Shown here in pieces: positions 34,532 to 42,293 of a stretch of DNA of 42,293 nt. A program made the position numbers and the translations under genes. How positions within the stretch are numbered: position 1 is the first letter of the stretch; the number at the start of each line of letters is the position of its first letter. Origin of the DNA: Gammaproteobacteria bacterium (lineage in GTDB: Bacteria; Pseudomonadota; Gammaproteobacteria; Pseudomonadales; Azotimanducaceae); the NCBI GenBank assembly GCA_028821125.1, contig JAPPHD010000172.1, positions 1 through 42,293 of the forward strand, given 5' to 3'. The notes beneath the pieces are model-generated. The model did not search any database, was not told the DNA's origin, and saw only the letters and a program-made list of their open reading frames with translations.

Positions 34532-35966
34532 TGACGGTGGCCGTGCGGCCGCAGAACTCCTCGATGTGCATGGCCGTAATGGTGTCGATGTCGGTGCAAT
34601 TGGCCCAGGCCCGTTCGCCGCCGCCAAGGCGCAGCGCGACGTTGGCGACTTCAGGCCCGCTCTTGCCGTGCACGACGCAGTAACCTTCCACCTCCGCGTT
34701 TCCGTCGTGACCGGAGAGCACCTCTCTGGGCGGCGCCGCGGCATCGATCTCCCGCTGGGGATCGGCGTACCGGAATCCTTTGGCAGGCGGCGCAGTGGAG
34801 TAAACCCCGAACGCATGGGTGCTCAGAAAACCGCCGTTCGCGGTAATGAACCCGTGCGTGCCGGGCGATGCGCGCAGCAGTTCCGCCATGCGGGCAATGG
34901 AGTGCATGACGTAGTTGTTGAGCGGGCCGCCCGCAAAGGTCAGGCCGCCGGTAACCGTCAGCGGGCGTGCGGTGTCCAGGCCGAGTTCGGCCGCGGCCAC
35001 CTGCACGGCGACGGGGAAGCAACTGTAGACGTCGACGTGGTCGAGGTCGTCCGGCGTCAGCCCCGCCAGTTCCAGGGCCCGGCTTCCGGCGATGCGGATG
35101 GCCGGGGATCTGTGGAAACTGTCGCGGTTGGAGGCGAGGTAATGGTCCTTGCCGTCGGTGCCGGACCAGGGGTAGACCCACTTGCGCCTGGGAATCCCGA
35201 GCGCGGACGCCCTGGCCTCGGAACAGAGAATGAGCGCGGCGGCCTGGTCGACGTTGTTGTTGGCGTTCATCAGCTTGGGATACGGAAACGTCACGGCCCG
35301 GTTCGCGGGCGACGGGGTGCGGATTTCCTCGGCCGACCTCGCTTCGCGAATCCACGCGTGCGGGTTATCGGCCGCCACCCGGCTGAATCCCGCCCAGAGT
35401 TCCGATATGCGCTCGAGATGCTCCTCGACGCCCTCGCCGAGGTGATGGCGGCGCGCGGTCTCGAAGATGGCGTAGACCTGGGAAGCGCGCCGGATGCCGA
35501 GGCCCAGTTCCGCCGGATGCCCCATCTCGCCGTCCTTGCCGATGTAGAGGTCCGGCGAGCCGTCGATGGTGCGCCACTTCAGCTTGATGCCGGCCCGCCT
35601 TGCCCTGGCCTGGCTGTAGCCGCACTCGGCGCCGGTCATTACGATGACATCATGCCTTCCCGACCGGATATCGAGGGCGGAGCGGTTCACCACCGCCTGC
35701 ACGTAGTTGCCGCCGAAGGGCGTGAGCGCGGTTTCCGCTTTGGTGTTGCCTATGGCCTCGCAGACTGCCCGGGCCGGGTTCTCATAGCGCCAGAAGCCGC
35801 GGATCACCCGCATCGAGCCCGCGTGCTCCAGCAGGGCCGGGCACTCCGCATCCGCGGCGGCCGCGCGCACCGCACCGATCATGAGGTCGATGGGCTCCCG
35901 CGCCGCCTCGGGATCGCGGATTCGCTGTTCGAGCTGGCTGATTCCGACGAGTACCGGTGTATGCAC
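34509..35966 (-). CDS. Thiolase-like protein type 1 (TLP1-like), probably without thiolase activity
   Basis: A 485-residue protein with a thiolase fold (TPVLVGISQLEQRI at the start, VVNRSALDIRSGRHDVIVMTGAE, then LMNANNNVDQAAALILCSEA) and an extra C-terminal beta-rich domain of about 90 residues (AEVEGYCVVHGKSGPEVANV). This build matches mycobacterial thiolase-like protein type 1. The catalytic residues of true thiolases appear changed: no Cys stands at the nucleophile position (NYVQAVVNRSA), and the usual GHPxGASG loop reads AGGPLNNYVMH, without the His. It may bind CoA or lipids instead. The ATG at 35966 gives the usual family start; a Tsx-like gene is divergent, 91 bp away. Confidence 0.85.
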   Translation of the reverse strand: MHTPVLVGISQLEQRIRDPEAAREPIDLMIGAVRAAAADAECPALLEHAGSMRVIRGFWRYENPARAVCEAIGNTKAETALTPFGGNYVQAVVNRSALDIRSGRHDVIVMTGAECGYSQARARRAGIKLKWRTIDGSPDLYIGKDGEMGHPAELGLGIRRASQVYAIFETARRHHLGEGVEEHLERISELWAGFSRVAADNPHAWIREARSAEEIRTPSPANRAVTFPYPKLMNANNNVDQAAALILCSEARASALGIPRRKWVYPWSGTDGKDHYLASNRDSFHRSPAIRIAGSRALELAGLTPDDLDHVDVYSCFPVAVQVAAAELGLDTARPLTVTGGLTFAGGPLNNYVMHSIARMAELLRASPGTHGFITANGGFLSTHAFGVYSTAPPAKGFRYADPQREIDAAAPPREVLSGHDGNAEVEGYCVVHGKSGPEVANVALRLGGGERAWANCTDIDTITAMHIEEFCGRTATVNGNTASF

Positions 35967-36057
35967 TGAACGGATTCCCGACTACGGAGCGCGGCATGAT
36001 AGCGTGTTTCGAAGTAATCTATGCGCGGCTCGAATGCCCTGCCCGCCGAGGACGAAC

Positions 36058-36840
36058 ATGAAGGCTTGCAAACGAATTCGCCGCGCCCTGTTGCTGGCCC
36101 TGCCGGCGCTACTGGCCGCGGAACCGGGCCATGGCTTTCAGTGGAGCGATACGGAACTGCAGTTGCAGGTCGGCAATCTCGACATCCCCGACTTTGCCGG
36201 CGGGGGCGACGACCTCCATCTCATCTATACATTCCAGCACGCCAGCGGCTGGAAGTACGGCGACAACTTCATGTTCGCGGATGTGATCGACGCCCGCCGG
36301 TCGGGTTTTCAGGATTTCGACGTCTACGGCGAGTGGTACTCGAATTTCAGCCTCGGCAAGATCAGCGGCAAACAAATCGGGGGTGGAGTCGTTTCGGATA
36401 TCGGGATCATCACGACGCTCCAGCACGCCTACGACGCCAAGATCTGGAAGTACGGTGCGGGCATACGGCTCGCCCTCGATCTCCCGGGTTTCGCGTTCGC
36501 CAACCTCGATACGCTGGCCCTGATCGATGCCAGCAGGGGCGTGGAATCCGGAGGCGCTCCCAAGGAGGGCGACTCGTTGCTCATCGACTTCAACTTCGGG
36601 CGCCCGTTCCAGATCGGCGGGTCCAGTTTCAGTATCGTAGGCCACATCGAATACCGGACCGGGCCGAAAAACGAGTTCGGGCAGAAAGCCAAGTCCTGGC
36701 TATTCGCCCAGCCGCAGCTTCGCTGGAACCCCAACGACCGAATCGCCGTGGGCATCGAGTATCAGTTCTGGCTGAACAAGCTGGGTGAGGACGCCACCGA
36801 CGAGAGCGCCGTGCAGGCGTTGCTGGTCTGGAAGTTCTGA
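36058..36840 (+). CDS. Tsx/OmpK-like outer-membrane nucleoside-channel family protein
   Basis: A 260-residue outer-membrane beta-barrel protein. A signal peptide (RALLLALPALLAAEPGHG) is followed by alternating strands: LQLQVGNLDIPDF, DDLHLIYTFQHASGWKYGDNFMFADV, GFQDFDVYGEWYSNFSLG and, at the end, QPQLRWNPNDRIAVGIEYQFWLNKLG, with the C-terminal Phe typical of barrels (ALLVWKF). The pattern suits the Tsx/OmpK family of nucleoside channels. The ATG at 36058 has GAGGACG upstream; the longer frame adds no signal. The substrate may be nucleosides by family, not by proof. Confidence 0.85.
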   Translation: MKACKRIRRALLLALPALLAAEPGHGFQWSDTELQLQVGNLDIPDFAGGGDDLHLIYTFQHASGWKYGDNFMFADVIDARRSGFQDFDVYGEWYSNFSLGKISGKQIGGGVVSDIGIITTLQHAYDAKIWKYGAGIRLALDLPGFAFANLDTLALIDASRGVESGGAPKEGDSLLIDFNFGRPFQIGGSSFSIVGHIEYRTGPKNEFGQKAKSWLFAQPQLRWNPNDRIAVGIEYQFWLNKLGEDATDESAVQALLVWKF

Positions 36841-36888
36841 GTTGATCCGAGTTGATTCCGAGTTGATCCCGAGTTGGTTCCGAATTGA
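36839..36888 (+). repeat. Short tandem repeat of about 10-11 bp
   Basis: Units GAGTTGATCC, GAGTTGATTCC, GAGTTGATCCC, GAGTTGGTTCC and a partial GAATTGA run from inside the Tsx-like stop codon to the TTG start of the DUF924 gene. Each complete unit has TTG, and three contain TGA, so unit number can shift stop and start signals between the two genes. Confidence 0.85.
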
Positions 36889-37445
36889 GAAAAGAAACAC
36901 CTCCGTCCCGAATCGAAGATGTCCTGGACTTCTGGTTTGAACAGCTTTCGCCCCAGGACTGGTTCAATGGCGGCGATGCGGTTGATGAACGCATCAGGAA
37001 TCGTTTCGGGGAACTGCACGAAGCGCTGCGGGAACAGGTGCCGGAGAGCTGGCGGGCGAGTGCGCGCGGCATGCTGGCGGCCGTGATTGCCCTCGACCAG
37101 TTTCCACGCAACATCTACCGGGGTACTTCGCGCGCATTCGCGGCGGATGGTTCCGCGCTTGCGCTCGCCAGGGAGGCGATTGCGCGCGGCCTCGACCGGG
37201 AACTGCCCATCGCCGAGCGCAAGTTCCTGTACCTGCCCTTCGAGCACAGCGAGGATCCGGGGGAACAGGTGCGCTCCGTCGAACTCTTCGCCACGCTGCA
37301 GAGCGAACAGGACCTCTCCTACGCGCTGCGGCACAAGGAGATCATCGACCGGTTCGGGCGGTTTCCGCACCGCAACGCGGCGCTGGCGCGCGTTTCCACG
37401 CCGGAAGAAACCGAATTCCTGAAGGAGCCGGGTTCCTCCTTCTGA
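36885..37445 (+). CDS. DUF924 family protein
   Basis: A 186-residue helical protein of the DUF924 family. Its typical parts are EDVLDFWFEQLSPQDWFNG, then RNRFGELHEALRE, IALDQFPRNIYRGT, ARGLDRELPIAERKFLYLPFEHSED, and HKEIIDRFGRFPHRNAAL near the end. The function is unknown; the fold is TPR-like. The start is uncertain: an in-frame TGA at 36864-36866 limits it, and TTG at 36885, inside the tandem repeat, is the best remaining codon; no ATG fits. It may be co-transcribed with the Tsx-like gene, since only 44 bp of repeat separate them. Confidence 0.88.
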   Translation: MRKETPPSRIEDVLDFWFEQLSPQDWFNGGDAVDERIRNRFGELHEALREQVPESWRASARGMLAAVIALDQFPRNIYRGTSRAFAADGSALALAREAIARGLDRELPIAERKFLYLPFEHSEDPGEQVRSVELFATLQSEQDLSYALRHKEIIDRFGRFPHRNAALARVSTPEETEFLKEPGSSF

Positions 37446-37677
37446 TGAATTTGTTCCCGGGGGCGCCTGCACCGGCGTTTCGGGGCGATTTCCTGTCGCC
37501 CGGGAACTTTCTGAACTTGGGAAGTCTGAACAGGTCTTGGATGGAAGTGTATCCGCTAGAAGGAGTATCAGGATGGACGGAATCCGCACTGCGCCAGGAG
37601 CGCAAACCAGCGTCAACGCCAAAAAATCGGGCCTGTTCCCCGCCGGATCGGGTAAACACGCCTGGGAGGGTCGGAAA

Positions 37678-39210
37678 GTGACCGAACTCGCCGCAGCCCA
37701 TGAGCGCCAACAGGTACCCGGGAACCGGAAATGCGCCCGCACCCTGTTGACGCCCAAGCCGCTGCGCAGCAGGTTCGCGATTCCGGTTCAGATGGCCGCG
37801 GGGCTGGCCGCGGGCGCCGGCATCATTGGCACCGTCGGCGACACAACGCCCCGCAACCTGTTTCGTTGCCGCGTCAACGAGCCGCACAACGCGGCGCGGC
37901 TGTCGACAAGCGCCCCCCTTGCCATTGGTGGCGGCACGATCCGTGGAAAAGAAATAGCGATTGCCAGCGCCGAACGGGTGGGCATGTCGACGCAACTGCT
38001 CGAGCGCGTCGCCGGGATGAATCAGCGCTACGTCGACCAGGGCAGAATCGCGGGCGTGCTGACGGCCGTCGTCAGAGACGGAAAACTGGTCCATCAAAGT
38101 GCCGCGGGCACCAGAAGCGTGGCCGATCCGACGCCGCTCTCCAGGGATTCCCTGTTCCGGCTCTACTCGATGACGAAGCCCATTACCGCCGTGGCCGCGA
38201 TGCAACTCTACGAACGGGGCAGGTTCCAGCTCACCGATCCGGTCACCAGGTTCGTCCCCGAGTTGAAGGAGATGACAGTCCTGAAAGACGGCGAGGCCGT
38301 ACCCGTCAAACAACGAATGACCATGCAACATCTGTTGTCCCATACCTCGGGGTTGTCGTACGGCGGCGATCCGAGGGACCCGGTGGACCAGATGTATCTG
38401 GAAGCGGATCTGTGGAAATCCAGGGACCTGGACGAATTCGCGGCAAAAGTGGGCACGATTCCGCTGCAGCATGAACCCGGGGACCGGTGGCATTACTCCG
38501 TAGCCTCTGACATCGTCGGCCTGGTTGTACAGCGGGTCGGCGGCCAGCCTCTGGACGAATACTTCAACCAATACATATTCCGGCCGTTGGACATGGCCGA
38601 TACCTCGTTCGTCGTATCGAAAGAGAACGCCGACAGGCTCGTGCCGAATCACATCCGCGACAAGGACTCCGGCAAACCGTGCCTGATCGACAGCAGCGGC
38701 TCGCTCCCGGTGTCGCCCCCGTCGGCCCTGGAGGTTGCGGCCGCGGCGCACGACTACCACGACGTCACGCTGTTTCTCGGCGGCGGCGGGCTGGTATCGA
38801 CCCTGCGGGACTACGTCCGGTTTGCGGAAGCCATGCGAGCGGGCGGCAGCCTCGAAGGCGAGAGGGTCCTGAGCCCGAAATCGGTGGACTACATGACAGC
38901 CAATCATCTGCCTGGCGCCCTGAAGGGCGGATACACCGGTGCGCCACTGACAGGCGCCGCACAACCGATTCGCGGCGCCGGATTCGGATTGGGCTGTGCC
39001 GTCGTCATCGACCCCACCGCCCACGGCGTGGTCGGCTCCCCCGGTCAATACTATTGGAACGGCCTGGCCGGAACGGCTTTCTTTGTCGATCCCAGGGAAG
39101 ACATCGCTGTCGTCAGCATGATGCAGCTCCTGAATAGCTGGCACTCGTATCCACAGGATCTGCGCGTTGCCACCTATCAGGCCGTGACGGATTCCAGGAT
39201 TCGGAATTGA
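37678..39210 (+). CDS. Serine hydrolase of the beta-lactamase/CubicO (class C-like) family
   Basis: A protein of about 510 residues with a class C beta-lactamase/EstB-type fold. The nucleophile motif SxxK is in LYSMTKPITAVAAMQLYE, the tyrosine motif is at HYSVASDIVGLVVQ, and MTMQHLLSHTSGLSYG and FLGGGGLVSTLRDYVRF are family segments. It is more likely an esterase or peptidase than a resistance enzyme. The GTG at 37678 was chosen for its GGGAGGG ribosome site at 37664-37670; ATGs at 37537 and 37573 are in frame but less favoured. The first about 100 residues form a low-complexity, Arg/Pro-rich extension with a weak hydrophobic segment, not usual for the family. Confidence 0.85.
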   Translation: MTELAAAHERQQVPGNRKCARTLLTPKPLRSRFAIPVQMAAGLAAGAGIIGTVGDTTPRNLFRCRVNEPHNAARLSTSAPLAIGGGTIRGKEIAIASAERVGMSTQLLERVAGMNQRYVDQGRIAGVLTAVVRDGKLVHQSAAGTRSVADPTPLSRDSLFRLYSMTKPITAVAAMQLYERGRFQLTDPVTRFVPELKEMTVLKDGEAVPVKQRMTMQHLLSHTSGLSYGGDPRDPVDQMYLEADLWKSRDLDEFAAKVGTIPLQHEPGDRWHYSVASDIVGLVVQRVGGQPLDEYFNQYIFRPLDMADTSFVVSKENADRLVPNHIRDKDSGKPCLIDSSGSLPVSPPSALEVAAAAHDYHDVTLFLGGGGLVSTLRDYVRFAEAMRAGGSLEGERVLSPKSVDYMTANHLPGALKGGYTGAPLTGAAQPIRGAGFGLGCAVVIDPTAHGVVGSPGQYYWNGLAGTAFFVDPREDIAVVSMMQLLNSWHSYPQDLRVATYQAVTDSRIRN

Positions 39211-40487
39211 CAGGGGGGAGCTTCCTCGCCGTCAAGCATTGGGTATGCGTTTTTTTCCATGAGATAACTGGTGCCTGGGGAGGGCTGCAGATTATATCTG
39301 CAACATATTGAATATAAAGGATATTTTTGTATTTTCGAGGGGGTAAACCCACGCGTGATCCCACAACGTGGCGACGGTGCGGATTGTGTCTCGACAAGGT
39401 GGTGGTCGATGTGTCGAACTGAGGCCTGAAGAGCGTCAGCGAGACCTCAGAAGGCTCGATACTTGCAGTCGCAGGGCGCACGGTGTAAGGACAAAAGGGA
39501 GGGGCGGAGAGGGCGATTGGGGCGAAGAGCCCGGTTATCGGCGATCTGTTCGAGGGGTTGAATGTGGGAAGGTTTCTGCTCGTCGACATGGATTCTAGAT
39601 GGTGGAGCAAGCGGCGAAGGGGCGCGGGAGAGGTAGGAGAATTGAAGTACTCTAAGCAATTGTTTTTATTTCACATTGTCTCAGTTTTGGGTCGATCGTC
39701 CCCAGAATCGTCCCACCAATGAATGTGGGACGCGATGCGACTTCCTGGACGCCATTGTGGCGAATCGTCTGCCGAAGGACAGATCAAGGACGAACGACCC
39801 TCCCGACATAAAGGAGACGCTGCAGATGGTGGTGCGGGACGTCCGGTTCGCGGCGGCCGGGAAAGCTGGGCCGAGCGGCGAGGCGCGCACCATGGGGGGA
39901 CGATAGTCACGCTGGCAGTGTCGGAATGGTGGGCGTAGATGGCTCATTGCGAGCTGTGGGCACACCGCTGCGGGATCGTGCTGTTGTTCCCCGCGTAGTT
40001 TGACCACGGTTTTCCCGCTTTATTCGTGGTGGACCAGTGCGGAATTTCCCGCTTTATCCCACCGCGACAGTTGGTTCGATGGTGGATCAATCCAGGAAAA
40101 AAGCTTGGTTTTCTAACCGGTCAATTTGGGAAACAACAGTCATGCGCCCTTCGCCGAGGTCCTGTATGGACACCGTTTCGTGGGGCTGGTCTTCGGAGAC
40201 GTTCCATTGAGCGGTCTAAGCAATGAGGGGGGACTACCGCCCATGTCGTGCTTCTCGCACAGGGAGGCACTCATGTCTGAAGCAGTTTGTTGATGAATCC
40301 ACCGCACATCTCGGCCGCTAGCTTTGTTCACCGTCCTCAGGCGTTCGTCGGGAGGCTGTCAGCGAGTGGTTGTCGAGTTGGCGGACGTGCGGCGATCCGA
40401 ACAGGCTTGGGGGCTGACTCGTGGTGCGGGACGACTGAATTGGCGATAATCTTGGGATGAACGTCCCGAAACCCCCTCCCCGGTAGA
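39211..40487 (+). other. About 1.3 kb without a recognisable gene
   Basis: After the CubicO gene the base composition becomes uneven: A+T-rich pockets at about 39240-39340 and 39640-39680 lie between G-rich runs. Small frames on both strands (for example plus 39676-39906) have no family pattern that I know. A pair of direct repeats lies at 40011-40057. Otherwise I see no tRNA, hairpin array or promoter that I could defend. It looks like a scar of past insertions. Confidence 0.4.
40011..40057 (+). repeat. Pair of 13-bp direct repeats, transposon-end-like
   Basis: TTTCCCGCTTTAT occurs at 40011-40023 and again at 40045-40057, 34 bp apart. Multiple spaced repeats at the ends are a feature of IS21-family elements, and the right edge of the window carries another such pair with a 33-bp period. 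No transposase frame joins this pair, so the origin is only suggested. Confidence 0.45.
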
Positions 40488-41966
40488 GTGAACCGCGTGG
40501 GCAATCCCGTCGTTCACCTTTTCTGCGACGCGAATCTCCTGTTCCAATGCAAAGCGCTGGAGGAGCTGGACTGGTCGGGATGGGACTCGTTCGACGTACG
40601 GTTGATCGTGAGTAAACCGGTCCTGCGGGAAGTAGATCACCGGAAGAACCAGGGGAACTCGCGCGTGGCGAGGCGCGCGCGTAGGGCGAATGCCATGTTC
40701 CGGAAAATGCGCCCTACGGGTGAGAGAGTGGTGCGCGACGAAAAGCCTCGCGTAACGCTGCATGTCGAGCCGGAGCACCAGCACAGTACCGACCTCGCGG
40801 AGACCCTGAACTTCGAGGAGCGAGACGACCAGCTGGTGGGCACACTGCATCGGTTCGTGAAGGAGAATCCGGACGCGGACGCTCGCCTGCTCACGCACGA
40901 CACCACGCCTCTCTACACGGCGGAGAGCGTTGGGCTCAAAGCGGTAGCGATCCCGGACGAGTGGCTGCTGGACCCGGAGCGCGACGAGCAGGCGAAGAAG
41001 GTCGACGCGCTGCAGCGGGAGGTGGCACAGCTACGGCGTGCCGAGCCTTCTTTCGACATTGGATTCCTAGACACGACCGGGAGGGATGCGGAGACCTTCG
41101 AGATTGACGTGGGTGTATACGATCCGTTGACGGCCGAGGAAGTCGCTGAATTGATGGGGCGGCTTCGGGCGCTATACCCCATGAAAACTCACTTTGGCCC
41201 ACCCAGGGGCGGCGGGGACGCGTTGGACATGCAATGGTCGGGGAGCCCGGGACTGGGCGGCCTGCTGGCTGGCCGGGTTTACGATGAGCCTTCTGAGTCG
41301 AAAGTGGCGAAGTACCGCGATGTCGCGTATCCGGGCTGGTTGTCCGAATGCGAACAGATGCTGTTGCTTCTGCACCACCTGTTGCAGCAGCGGGAGCCCA
41401 ACAACCGGTTCTGCTTCTCCGTGCTGAACGACGGTACGCGGCCCGCCGCCGCTGCGCTGGTCACGATAGAGGCGCGCGGCAACTTCCGAACGATGACAGC
41501 ACGGGCCTCGAACAATCCCGAACCGATCCGTTTGCCAGCGGCACCTGCGCCGCCCCGAGGCAAGTGGCGCAACCCGTTCGACTTTGCCCACGACTTGAGA
41601 ACGATGGCAGACCACGCTTCGCTGTTCCCGCAGAAGAGTCTGGTGGACGCGCTGCGGCCGCTGCCTGCGCATGATCCGAACCGGTTTTACCCCAAGTCCG
41701 ACGGTTTGCTGACCCCGGCGAACTCATTCAGCCTGGAGTGCGAACAGTGGCGCCACGCGGACGGTCGAAAGGACTTCTACGGCGAAGTCTCCGTACCTCC
41801 GGGATCCGCGGACGTAGAAGGAGCGCTTAGGCTGCGAATCCAGGCCGAGAATCTCTCGGAGCCGGCAGTGAGGACGGTCCCTGTACGTATCCGGGCGAGA
41901 AACATCGGTAGCCACGCCTCAGCGGTGAGGCTGTTAGAGTTGGTCGGGGAGCCGGCGGGGAACTGA
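40488..41966 (+). CDS. PIN-domain protein with a large uncharacterised C-terminal region
   Basis: A 492-residue protein. Residues about 1-165 look like a PIN nuclease: VVHLFCDANLLFQCKALEEL with the first Asp, VSKPVLREVDHRK with Glu, NFEERDDQLVGTLHRF with Asp, and ARLLTHDTTPLYTA with the last Asp. A charged helix (DALQREVAQLRR) links it to about 310 residues that I do not recognise. The region from about 215 to 340 includes a helical YPGWLSECEQMLLLLHHLLQ and FCFSVLNDGTRPA; the last about 100 residues are beta-rich (LRLRIQAENLSEP, VRIRARNIGSHA), Ig-like in rhythm. No antitoxin gene is next to it. Both flanks carry transposon-end-like repeats. GTG 40488 or 40497 are both possible starts. It may be a solitary effector, perhaps defensive. 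Confidence 0.75.
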   Translation: MNRVGNPVVHLFCDANLLFQCKALEELDWSGWDSFDVRLIVSKPVLREVDHRKNQGNSRVARRARRANAMFRKMRPTGERVVRDEKPRVTLHVEPEHQHSTDLAETLNFEERDDQLVGTLHRFVKENPDADARLLTHDTTPLYTAESVGLKAVAIPDEWLLDPERDEQAKKVDALQREVAQLRRAEPSFDIGFLDTTGRDAETFEIDVGVYDPLTAEEVAELMGRLRALYPMKTHFGPPRGGGDALDMQWSGSPGLGGLLAGRVYDEPSESKVAKYRDVAYPGWLSECEQMLLLLHHLLQQREPNNRFCFSVLNDGTRPAAAALVTIEARGNFRTMTARASNNPEPIRLPAAPAPPRGKWRNPFDFAHDLRTMADHASLFPQKSLVDALRPLPAHDPNRFYPKSDGLLTPANSFSLECEQWRHADGRKDFYGEVSVPPGSADVEGALRLRIQAENLSEPAVRTVPVRIRARNIGSHASAVRLLELVGEPAGN

Positions 41967-42018
41967 TCCTGCAGGGCGGCGGCCGTGTGCGACAAAGGCA
42001 GCACAACCGCGGGTCGTT

Positions 42019-42093
42019 CTGCTTGGTCGGAATGCCCCGGCCCAGATGATCCCGACGGATCCGCGCAATGGTCTCCACAACCAGCATCTCCAC
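42019..42093 (-). pseudogene. Truncated istA (IS21-family transposase) N-terminus
   Basis: On the minus strand GTG 42093 opens a frame reading MEMLVVETIARIRRDHLGRG and then IPTKQ, which matches the usual start of IstA (MLVVETIARIRRxxF...GxSIKxI). The similarity ends after about 25 codons, before the helix-turn-helix, and the frame continues into unrelated sequence. Just outside lies the repeat-containing IS end at 42142-42201. It is a broken IS21-type end, its interior lost. Confidence 0.7.
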
Positions 42094-42141
42094 TCACCTC
42101 GTCCGTCCTTGCAACGAGGTGAGTTGATGACCTCAGTTCAG

Positions 42142-42201
42142 GGGGGTCAATTTTGGACGCCGATTCCCCCGTCAGGGGGTCAATATTGCACGCCGATTAA
42201 C
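42142..42201 (-). mobile_element. IS21-family terminal end with two internal repeats
   Basis: GGGGGTCAATTTTGGACGCC (42142 on) and GGGGGTCAATATTGCACGCC (42175 on), each followed by GATT, form direct repeats 33 bp apart. Read on the minus strand the outer end is TGTTAATCGGCG at 42201, as in IS21-type termini, with the istA start 49 bp further in. No istB or other end is in the window. The sequence right of 42201 shows nothing to add. Confidence 0.65.
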
Positions 42202-42293
42202 ATCGAAGAAAACGGCAGTTTCACACCGGTGGGATCAGTCCACCCGGTAGTTGCATAAATGGTTTGCCCAAATGCGATGAAACCCTTGTTTCG

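Overview
The window looks like chromosomal DNA of a G+C-rich gammaproteobacterium, probably uncultivated. The strongest pointers are the gene order pepA-holC-valS with lptF-lptG divergent from it, a paired NfeD/QmcA-type membrane module, a Tsx/OmpK-like outer-membrane channel and many acyl-CoA, redox and hydrolase genes. There is no rRNA, tRNA, CRISPR array or intact mobile element that I can support.

Layout. 1-3600 is a decayed accessory stretch: a toxin C-terminal remnant, a VapBC-like pair, a lipoprotein esterase with an unusual tail, an internally deleted membrane dipeptidase pseudogene and about 650 bp without a recognisable gene. 3601-7037 carries an LLM-type oxidoreductase and, on the other strand, a deacetylase / CxxC small protein / CobW GTPase operon. 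7268-9938 is a two-gene acyl-CoA module: an HMG-CoA-synthase-like protein fused to a DUF35 zinc ribbon, then an SCP2-type thiolase. 10230-15778 has a SulP transporter, an MFS carrier, a cytochrome P450, a predicted periplasmic selenoprotein and a small membrane protein. 15844-20948 has pyruvate carboxylase divergent from nfeD and a stomatin-like gene. 21208-26736 has an MFS carrier behind a leader/terminator, an amidohydrolase lipoprotein, hisH-hisF without hisA, a cluster of structured repeats and a quinone-oxidoreductase-like gene. 26795-34077 is the housekeeping block. 34097-39210 holds an RDD protein, a thiolase-like protein, a Tsx-like channel, a DUF924 protein and a CubicO-type hydrolase. 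39211-42293 is accessory DNA with a PIN-domain protein between transposon-end-like repeats, including a truncated IS21-family end with the start of istA.

Two observations stand out. First, at 14702-15262 a thioredoxin-fold protein is interrupted by one in-frame TGA exactly where the first redox cysteine is expected (U-P-F-C). A perfect 7-bp hairpin with a 3-nt loop starting with G lies 21 nt downstream, which is what a bacterial SECIS element looks like. Second, the intergenic spaces at about 9966-10116 and 25330-25777 carry three related structured elements. Two have 29-nt arms whose differences keep pairing (one full compensatory change plus wobble changes), and the third shares the leader of one and the trailer of another while having a different stem.

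All calls come from reading the sequence and from family knowledge; no database search was run.
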